In this document: piece by piece, positions 56,419 to 64,000 of the stretch | Layout of the letters: each line of letters starts with the position of its first letter | Position numbering within the stretch: position 1 is the first letter of the stretch | Source of the DNA: Brassica napus | Taxonomy: Eukaryota; Streptophyta; Magnoliopsida; Brassicales; Brassicaceae | Assembly: GCF_020379485.1 (NCBI RefSeq) | Contig: NC_063450.1 | Coordinates: forward strand, 32,836,137 to 32,900,136 | Reading direction: 5' to 3' | Length of the DNA: 64,000 nt | Notes under the pieces: model-generated | The model's database searches: none | What the model was told of the DNA's origin: nothing | Seen by the model: only the letters and a program-made list of their open reading frames with translations | Made by a program: the position numbers and the translations under genes

Positions 56419-57213
56419 TCTTATATATTAAAACAGAAATCACAATCTTGATTTATGTGTGATTTTTTTAAAAAATGGATCTAATGGACATATTTCTATA
56501 AATTCATATTACATTTAAATTTAATCTCTAATCTTATCATTTAAATTTTGGGTCTACCAGAAATTTTTATTGGGCTATCAATAATTGGATTTAAACAATA
56601 GATGATCCATTGGATTTATAGATAGTATAAATTAAATAGATATAATTTAATATTGTAATATTATACCTCCATATGTTAATTATTTAAATATTTGTCGATG
56701 TTAACTTTTAAAATTATAAAGTTTTTTTTTAACTAACAAAAATCATACGAACAATGATTAATCTTTACTACCTTAAACAAGTGAATTTCTTTTTAAACTA
56801 TATAATTTATTTTAAAAATTAAACAAAAACTAAATGTTTAATTATTTACTCGATAATATAAATCTATGAAGCGAAAAGTTTAATTTTTTAAAAACTTTCT
56901 AAATTTGTAAAATATTACAATATATTTGAATATAACAATAAAATAATATTTTACTAATCATTATATATATAGTTACGATTTTAATAATGAAATAATAATC
57001 CGAAAATATATATATATAGAAGAAGATACAAATACATGTGAAAGTTTGAAACAATCTATTCAATGAAAAAAATATACTGTAAACTTATTATGTTTTAAAA
57101 ATTGATAGACACATATGTATTATAATATATATCAATTTAGGATTGAAAACAAAATGTTTATATAAAAATAAATGAAAACAAAAACCTGCGCGGTTGCGCG
57201 GGTCGAGATCTAG
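56419..57213 (+). mobile_element. Non-autonomous Helitron, 795 bp
   Basis: Starts TCTTATATATTAAAACAGAA after A (56418), a well-known Brassicaceae Helitron 5' end. It ends with hairpin CCTGCGCGGTTGCGCGGG, then CTAG (57210-57213) and T. No coding. Confidence 0.8.
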
Positions 57214-58077
57214 TCTATATTACTAAAATTGAAGTACAAATGAGAATTTTTTGGAAACATTTATAGCATTATAAATTAGAACTTTTTGGAAACGTGGATA
57301 GCAGTACAAAATAATAATTGCCTATTTTTAAGTGATTTTTTACATATTTTTGTTTTATTTTTAATCAATTATAATCACTTCATTTATTATATTTACTAAA
57401 TGATTTGACATCATTTATTAAATTCATTTTCTCACTTTTTTAACTACTTCATTAATTATATTTACTATAATATTTTGACAGCATTTATTCGACATATTTG
57501 AATCAAATTACTTTATTTGCGACAAGAATTCAAAATGGTTGACAAATTTTCTTTTTATTTGTTTACATATTAATCGGGTACGAGTTTTTTCTTTTGAGTA
57601 TCAGGTTTTTTTTGAGTTTTGAAACTAGGTTTCACTCGGGTAATATAAATTTTCATGTGTGTTTCGAATCGGATCTTCCCAAGTCCAGATAAATTTAGTT
57701 TTGATATGTAGAAACCTACAAATATCCAAAAACTATTGTATCTGATGCCAATTCGGATATTTGTAACAAAATTAACAATATTAACAGATTCAGTTCAGAT
57801 ATTTTGAATTTAAACTAAACTTAACCTAAAAATAACCAAAAGTAACAATATTACCCTATTTGATTTGAATTCGATTATGATAACCAAAAGTAACAATATT
57901 ACCCTATTTGATTTGAATTCGATTATGATGTATAGAAACCTAAAAATATTCAATATTTACGCAATTAATTATATTATGACACATATAAAATATATAATAC
58001 TAATTACGAAAAAAAAATATCAATTTATAAAAAACGTAAAGATTAACAGCCGTATGGGCGTGTGGGTCAATTTCTAG
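57214..58077 (+). mobile_element. Second Helitron abutting the first, 864 bp
   Basis: Starts TCTATATTACTAAAATTGAA immediately after the CTAG of the previous element. It ends with a decayed hairpin GCCGTATGGGCGTGTGGG and CTAG (58074-58077), then T. It includes a short local duplication (ATTACCCTATTTGATTTGAA at about 57850 and 57898). Confidence 0.7.
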
Positions 58078-58491
58078 TATTGAATTAAGAGCATAGTCTT
58101 TTAGGCATTAAAAAAAAGGTAATAATAGCAAAAAGGTATAAATGGGCTATGTGCTTTGTTTATATTAGTTCTGTTTTGGTTGAGGTTTTGAACTTTCTCT
58201 TATTTTTTTCTCCCGACTCAGAACATTTAACGTACGAGTTTCGACATTTTAATCTAAATCACAAATCACAAAAGTTAAAGGTCGAGTCCAAAATCTAGTA
58301 AATAGTAAATACCAAAAGCTAAACTACAGTTCCATATAACACCAAACTGAAAACGTAAAAGGCAATCCTAAATACTAGTCTCAGGGTTTTTCTTCACATC
58401 AAAGATAAAAACCTAGTTCGTTATATGTTCCCAATAAAAGGTCAGAATCACATCATGTTGAAAAAAATCTATGTTATGTACGTTAAGTTAC

Positions 58492-58970
58492 CTGTTTTCT
58501 AAATATCGCATCGCTTTCTTGCCGCTAACGTCCTGCAAAGCTGCATCCCACTTAAGGATTCGGTCGTCTCGATTACAATGATTTTCTTTTCTCCACAGCT
58601 TCCATAGCTGAAGACCAAAACTGCCCTTCAGTTTCTTCACAATGGATATCTCTAACTTATAGAATACTGGAATAACCCGGAGAGTGCGTCGATCCACACA
58701 CTCTTTTATCTTCACCAGCTCGTTCAAACACCAATCTGACTCCGTGTACCTGCTCGATATGATCGCCACCGCCACCGTGGACTCCTCAATCTTTTTAAAA
58801 AGATCCGTAAGATCATCACCTACTTCCAATTTATCGTCTATAAAAGCATTGATCCCATTTTTGTGCAAGACGTCATGGAGATAGGGGGCAAAGTGGCTAC
58901 GCAGGTCTGCTCCTCGGAAATTGATGAACACTTGTGCTTTATCGTTGCGAGATGAGGATGACATCATCAT
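58492..58970 (-). CDS. Intact TIR exon of the RPS4-like pseudogene
   Basis: 159 codons plus two bases, without lesions. All TIR elements from the betaA strand (AQVFINFRG) to the alphaE region (ILKWDAALQDVSG) are present, and the WCLNEL Glu of NADase TIRs is kept. Read through the donor it stops a few bases later (RYLENR). Might act as a stand-alone TIR protein; expression is unknown. Confidence 0.7.
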
Positions 58971-59015
58971 TTTTTTTTGTCTTTTTGGTCTGCAATTAAT
59001 TGATTGGAGAAGCAA

Positions 59016-59248
59016 ATGACGTCTTCTTAAATATAGCTCATCTGACCGCGTTAATCGTCGAGATTACAAAATATAAGAATCAAAGTCATGGTACTAATAC
59101 TATACTGGTCATTATTTTATCAACCGATGCTAAAAAAAAGTTTTATTAGGAATACTGTTTCTTTAGAGGCATAAAATTTTAATGACCAACTAGATGATAA
59201 AAATAGTTTTGATTTGAATCAACGATCACCTAGCCAATATAAGCATGA
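59016..59248. other. Spacer
   Basis: Between the TIR exon and the LINE fragment; nothing recognised. Confidence 0.4.
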
Positions 59249-60240
59249 ATGTTTTTTTTATCACATAAATGTTTCACTTCTGAAATTTCTTTATTTTTAC
59301 TTTTGAAGGCCTTCTTAATTGTTGATGAACTTAAAAGAACTTGTATGAACAATTTTCAATTAGCAGAGTGTGATCTCCGGTGTGGTATTTGTGGGGCAGA
59401 AGAGGAATCCATCTATCACGTTATTTTTGAATGTCCACCAGCACTTCAAACATGGGCTTTATCTCGAATCCCTTCCCCTCCCGGAATCTTTTCATCTTCC
59501 TCCGTTTTTACTAGTCTGGATCATCTTTTTTGGAGACTTCCAACGGATGTTGATTCAGAGTATTTTCCATGGATTATCTGGTATATATGGAAAAATAGGA
59601 ATGACAAAATTCATAATAATAGGACTGTAAGTGCTCAAGAAATTTTGCGCAGAGCGGATGTGGAAGGATCACTTTGGGCTGAAGCCCAACTCTTGGTACA
59701 AGAGAATCAGGGGTTTCCACCGACAGATGGGAGTTGGCAGACATTGGGGTCCTCTCGAGTTTGCTACATTGATGGGGCGTGGAGAGAACATGATGCTTTT
59801 ACAGGCCAGGGCTGGTATTGCCAAAAGATAAACTCAGAGGACGTAATGATGGGCGCAATGAACCTTCGACGTAGCCTACCACCTTTTCATGCTGAATGTG
59901 AAGCTCTGATTTGGGCAATGGAGTGCATGAAGACCCTGCAGTTCTCAGATGTAGTATTTGTGACGGATTGTTCTCAATTGGTGAAGATGGTGTCCTCACC
60001 TGAAGAATGGCCGGCGTTCGCTACACACATGGAAGAATTCTGCCGAAGTAAGACTTTCTTCCCCAACTTCACGATCAGATATATCTCAAGGGCACAAAAC
60101 ACAATGGCGGACAAGCTTGCACATGGTGCGAGGAGTTCTCCTTCAGCTATGCTATATGTCGATTCTTTACCTCCGGTTCGGCTATCTGAACCGGTGGCCC
60201 CATAGGCTTCTAGTCTATTATGATGTCAAAAAAAAAAAAA
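59249..60240 (+). mobile_element. 5'-truncated LINE, 3' end with zinc-binding and RNase H domains
   Basis: The open frame ends at TAG 60203-60205. From about 59340 it shows a zf-RVT motif (CGICGAEEESIYHVIFECP, C-x2-C...H-x4-C) followed by an RVT_3-type RNase H with catalytic residues in YIDGAW, FHAECEALIW, VTDCSQLVKM and MADKLAHGA. A poly(A) run (60228-60240) closes the element. The reverse transcriptase and endonuclease are missing (5' truncation, usual for LINEs). This frame is intact, but I read it as a transposon tail, not a host gene. No TSD was found. Confidence 0.85.
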
Positions 60241-60285
60241 TATCTCAAAATGACCCTCAGAAAATTGTGTAGAGAGTTTAGATTA

Positions 60286-60753
60286 GAGAAAATGACTAGG
60301 ATAGCACTAAAAAAGTTTTTGTCACAAATATAACTTTTAAGAATAAAAATGACCAAAATAGCACATAATGTTTTATTAAAAGAGATAAATATACAATTAT
60401 ACCCCAAATGTAAATTAATTTAGACATTAGGGTTTAGAGTTAAGTAGTGGGGTTTAGGATTTAGGGTTTAGGGTTTAGAGTTTAGGGGTGGGGTTTAGGG
60501 TTTAGAGTTAAGGGGTGGGGTTTAAGATTTCGGGTTTAGGGTTTAGGATTTAGGGTTTAGGGTTTAGAGTTTAGGGTTTAGGGTTTATGTTTTAGGGTTT
60601 AGAATTGGGGAGTGGAGTTTTGGAATAAAATTTTAAATTTTGAAAAATAAAAAAAAAAGTTTTAAAAGATAAAATGCTATTTTAGTCATTTTAGTTTTTG
60701 AAGATTATTTTTGTGACATAAACTTAGAAATGTGCTATTTTGGAGATTTGTCC
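60286..60753. mobile_element. MULE-type MITE, 468 bp, perfect 9-bp TSD, telomere-like core
   Basis: Ends GAGAAAATGACTAGGATAGC and TGCTATTTTGGAGATTTGTCC are inverted, with inner AAAATGACCAAAATAGCA opposite TGCTATTTTAGTCATTTTAG. TTTAGATTA flanks exactly (60277-60285, 60754-60762). Core 60425-60600 is a TTTAGGG-rich degenerate array. Confidence 0.9.
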
Positions 60754-60762
60754 TTTAGATTA

Positions 60763-61064
60763 TAGTGGTTTCTAAACGTAAGATTTATATTTATTTTTCG
60801 CCGTTGTGATATAGTTAGAAGGGGAGTTCGTTAAATGCTAAGTGGCAAGGGAAGTTCTCATGGAGTTTGTTTGTCTTTTGAGAGCCTCCCAACATCTCTC
60901 TTGCTCTTTGACCATTTTTTTTATAAAATTTTTTTTTCGTCTAATTATTCGATGAAATCTCCTCATTGGAGACGTTCTTCTTAGCCCTGAACAATTAACA
61001 TGGTAAAAGCGTATAAATGTATCAATGACTGCAAGCGGAACATAAAAAGAAAAAGTTAATCTGA
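60763..61064. other. Spacer
   Basis: Nothing recognised. Confidence 0.4.
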
Positions 61065-61429
61065 AGGAGTGTATTCAATCTAAAATTTGAGGTGATTTGA
61101 TTTTTAATGAGGTTTTAGATGATTTTAAGAAATTGCAGAGAATAAAATAATTTTTGTTAAACCACTTTAGAATATCACCTAAAACCATGAGATTTGATTT
61201 TTTATTTTTTAGCTAAGAAACTTCACTCAAACACTCTAAAATCACTTGAAAACTTTAAAACTTCACAACTTAAAATATTTCTAATAACAGTGAATTTCAG
61301 AGTACTTTATAAAATGTCAAGTTCTATAACACTGGATTTTAAATGAGTTTTTAAAATTCATGTTTTAATAACAGTAGATTTGTCGTTTTGACACAAATCA
61401 CCTAAAACTTTCAATTGAATACACCCCTT
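61065..61429. mobile_element. PIF/Harbinger (Tourist-like) MITE
   Basis: Ends AGGAGTGTATTCAAT and ATTGAATACACCCCTT are inverted repeats, extended inside by GAGGTGATTT/AAATCACCT. The AAGGGGTGTATTCAAT end is typical of Brassicaceae Tourist-like MITEs. The 3-bp TSD is not clear. Confidence 0.65.
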
Positions 61430-61643
61430 ACTTCATTTTCGTTGAATATTTCAAAATTATAAAGATAACGTCATTTGCATTTATATTAATATTAGTATGT
61501 TAATTGACCCAGATAAGTTTTGTTTGACTTTTCACTTCGTAATAGTATATAAGAAACCTAGCTGCCATAATTTTTTCTCCTTTTAATTGGTTATTTGAAT
61601 GTTTCAATATAATTTGGAGGAACAGATGGAAAGTGATTCATTT

Positions 61644-61752
61644 TTTTTTAGCATCGAAAATAAATAAGCTAAAAAAACTTAGTTTGCATCCACCAGGGCT
61701 AACCATCTTGGAGCACATCTGTTCACATAAGGTATCCGGAGTTCGAGTGATC
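61644..61752 (-). mobile_element. SINE-like retroposon with 16-bp TSD
   Basis: GGAAAGTGATTCATTT occurs exactly at 61628-61643 and 61753-61768. The 109-bp insert begins with T-runs on the plus strand, i.e. an A-tail for a minus-strand element, and contains ATGGTTAGCCCTGGTGGATG (minus), similar to a tRNA-derived A box. GGAGTTCGAGT on the plus strand resembles a B box in the other orientation, so the polymerase III promoter assignment is unsettled. Confidence 0.65.
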
Positions 61753-61768
61753 GGAAAGTGATTCATTT

Positions 61769-62676
61769 AGAAACAAGTTCTACCCAAAATTTTGTAGAAT
61801 CGGAAATAGATACAGTGAAACGAGCCATTTTAAAACGTAAAAAATTATTTTTTTAAAGAATGGAAACGTTTTAACAACGTACTAGATTTTGATCCGCGCT
61901 TAGAAAGCGCGAATTTGTTTTTTTATTTATTTATTGATTGAAAACTGATTTACAAACTGCCATTATTTTTGTTTCGGACCATAACAATTGAGTTTTTAGG
62001 TTTTTATCATTTGTTTTTTTTTTCATTCAAAATATGGTATTTGTTCGAAATATGGTAGTTGTTCTATAACAATGTTTGAGTTTTAAGATTTGTTTTCATA
62101 TCCGACCTAAATTCATGGTTGAACCTACAAAACCCGATACATTGTATATAATCCGGTTCGGATTTAATGAAAAATTCGTTAACTAAAAATAACCCGGTAA
62201 AAACCCAAAAACTCACTATTAACCATCAATATGATACCATTGATCCGATAAAACACAAAATATCTGATAGTATTTTTTAAAAAAAAAATTGATTAAATTA
62301 CTCATATATTTTTTAATATTACATAAATTAGGGATTCCTTAGAATTTGATGAAATTTTATTACATTATCAAGATAAAAAATGATAATATATATAAAAAAA
62401 ATTTATTGATATTACAATATTAGTTTATTTTTGTTATTAATAACCTACTATAATTTTGTGTTTTTATTTTAGATTTAAAAATTGATTTTAATATAATTTT
62501 TAAAATATTCTTGAACACTCGTAATTTTCATATCAATATTATGTATAAAATGATATTATACATGGAAAAATGATATTCAAATATGTATATAATATATGGT
62601 GTAGGATATATGATTTGGTTTGTATTGAAGATTTGTATAATATTCAAATGATCTATTTTGAATATTGATATATATA
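61769..62676. other. AT-rich DNA with a Helitron 3' end (minus)
   Basis: At 61882-61912 the minus strand reads a hairpin CGCGCTTTCTAAGCGCG then ATCAAAATCTAG and T, a Helitron 3' end pointing left. The 5' end to the right was not identified. Confidence 0.55.
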
Positions 62677-63234
62677 TAGTAGAACCTCTATAAATTAATA
62701 ATGTTGGGACTTTAAAATTTTATTAATTTATAGAGATATTAATTTACAAAAGTTTCATTTTTTAGTTTTTTTTTCTATTTTTGAATTTTTTTATTGATAA
62801 AATAAGAAAATATGTTATTTTACCGTATATAAATTATTTAAATTTTAGAAATTTGACTTTCTTATTATTTTATTATCTTATTTGGTGTATATTTTTATGT
62901 TTCACAGAATTTTTACATGGTTTTCGATATAATTTTACTAAATATTATGAAAATATATTAAAATATTAAGAAAAATAGAAGTATTTTCATTGTGAATATA
63001 AAACCAATAATATAATGTTTAGTTTGTACTTATATAAAATATATATAGAGATAGATTATTAATTTATGATTTTAATGGGACTATATATTTACATGGGAAT
63101 TTTAAAAATATTATTATCTTATTACTTTATAGATTTGTGTCATATTTTACTCCGGCCCGAGTTGGGACCGACGAAATTTATTAATTTATAGAGATTATTA
63201 ATTTTTCGAGTATTAATTTATAGAGGTTCTACTG
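62677..63234. mobile_element. Emigrant-like MITE (pogo/Tc1-mariner)
   Basis: Ends TAGTAGAACCTCTATAAATT and AATTTATAGAGGTTCTACTG are inverted repeats of about 24 bp, matching the Emigrant family, flanked by TA on both sides (62675-62676, 63235-63236). 558 bp, no coding. Confidence 0.75.
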
Positions 63235-64000
63235 TATTTAAGAAAATGATATTTTCATGTTTGTTAATTTATTTATAGTTCATAATATATTTATACTTAT
63301 ATTAAATTTAAAGTTAGTATATCTTTTAAATATATATAGGTCCATTATTTGTACAATGTTATTTTTTTGATAAAATTTATCAAAAATAAGTAATGTTTTA
63401 TATATTCACAGGTTATTTTTAAATAAAAATATTTTTTGCATTTCTAAAACAGAATCACGAGTCTATAAAATAGAAACACAAGTTTCCATCGCATCGCATT
63501 TTTGGAATGAGACTTATAAGAAAGTGTTTCTAATGTGTTTTCAAGAGATTTCGATTGAAAATGTTTTCGAAACACAAAATGAACATCAACCAAGTTTCCA
63601 TGCAACATAGGTTTCAACCAAATCAGAAAAAGAAAATACATAATTATATTTTAGAACATAGAATTACAATCCTAGATATCTCGCTAGGTCGCAAATTAAT
63701 TTAGTAGCGAGTCCACTCTGTACCATTAAGAACTTTTTTTGGAGGCTGACTGGATGAACCAATAGGGTATATTAAAAAAAAACTATTTAGGTTGATTACC
63801 TTGTCGATTACCATCATTGTAAACTGCCACGAAAATATTATCGACCATTCCAACAAACCAGACGACTAATAGGGGGCTGATCCACCATTTTTTTATTTGG
63901 GGGCAGATTTGACTATTTTCCCTGCTTTTTTATTTGGGAAAATATCTCATCTTTTGAGAAGATTATAAATCCTTTGTACTTTATGAAATATTGATTTTTT
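63235..64000. other. AT-rich DNA, no recognised feature
   Basis: Open frames here are short and lack domains. Confidence 0.4.

Larger units (their letters stand above)
54020..58970 (-). pseudogene. RPS4-like TIR-NBS gene, truncated pseudogene
   Basis: Exon 1 (58970-58492): ATG ATG ATG start, TIR domain with QVFINFRGADLRSHF, GINAFIDD, YTESDWCLNELVKI (catalytic Glu motif kept) and LRVIPVFYKLE; donor ACAG|GTAACT in phase 2. Exon 2 begins at 54334 (CTCTGCAG|T) in the matching phase with NEADFADKMAKHIQDYL, a Lys/Pro/Glu-rich linker, then TAA (54126-54124). The same frame then runs into NBS sequence (EEKLDVDCNDDETRFVGVVG) whose P-loop holds a TGA (54054-54052), and homology fades near 54020. Helitrons fill the 4.2-kb intron and flank the break. 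Exon 1 alone could still encode a TIR-only protein if transcribed. Confidence 0.8.

Noticed and set aside
59249..60205. Host RNase H gene
   Set aside because: The frame is intact, but the zf-RVT plus RVT_3 order and poly(A) tail mark a 5'-truncated LINE.

Overview
This is plant nuclear DNA, almost certainly from a Brassicaceae species (Brassica or Raphanus type). It is AT-rich, has intron-containing immune-receptor genes of the RPS4/RRS1 type, and is packed with Brassicaceae-style transposable elements (Athila and Tat retrotransposons, a chromovirus, CACTA, hAT, Helitrons, and Stowaway-, Emigrant- and MULE-type MITEs). No tRNA, rRNA, CRISPR or bacterial feature was seen.

Layout. 1-7.5 kb: a retroposed LINE-like insert with target duplication (196-1220), small MITEs, a hAT-type MITE (3536-4133) and a decayed Tat-type fragment (4690-6110). 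7.5-22.5 kb: an NLR locus. A three-exon plus-strand TIR-NBS gene (7771-10772) most resembles the RRS1 side of paired receptors but has no LRR and an unrecognised tail of about 190 residues. Facing it is a five-exon minus-strand RPS4-like TNL (22511 to 11883), now a pseudogene with an early nonsense codon, a 5.4-kb chromovirus inside its TIR exon (16876-22276, 304-bp LTRs, TSD CGTAC) and a 5-bp LRR frameshift. 23-24 kb: an inverted telomere-like array inside a MULE-type MITE. 24-29 kb: AT-rich sequence, a LINE tail and unexplained purine-rich sequence.

29.05-40.05 kb: nested retrotransposons. An internally deleted Athila-like element has a Tat element (29417-36096, minus strand) inside its 5' LTR. 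The Tat element keeps integrase pieces and an antisense, intron-bearing ORF near its 3' LTR. 40.5-47.9 kb: a decayed hAT element with an internal tandem duplication, abutting a decayed CACTA element whose right end sits in a MULE-type MITE. 47.9-52.2 kb: AT-rich sequence with MITEs and a tandem duplication, one copy of which carries a MITE with a perfect 9-bp TSD.

52.2-59 kb: an RPS4-like TIR-NBS pseudogene. Its TIR exon (58970-58492) and NBS remnant (54334 to about 54020) are in matching splice phase but 4.2 kb apart, with Helitrons between and beside them. 59.2-64 kb: a LINE 3' end with complete RNase H, a MULE-type MITE with a 9-bp TSD, a PIF/Harbinger-like MITE, a SINE-like insert with a 16-bp TSD, a Helitron end and an Emigrant-like MITE.

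The only gene that looks possibly functional is the TIR-NBS gene at 7771-10772. The two RPS4-like loci are visibly broken. The rest is a record of repeated transposition into and around an NLR cluster, with insertion order readable from TSDs and empty sites.
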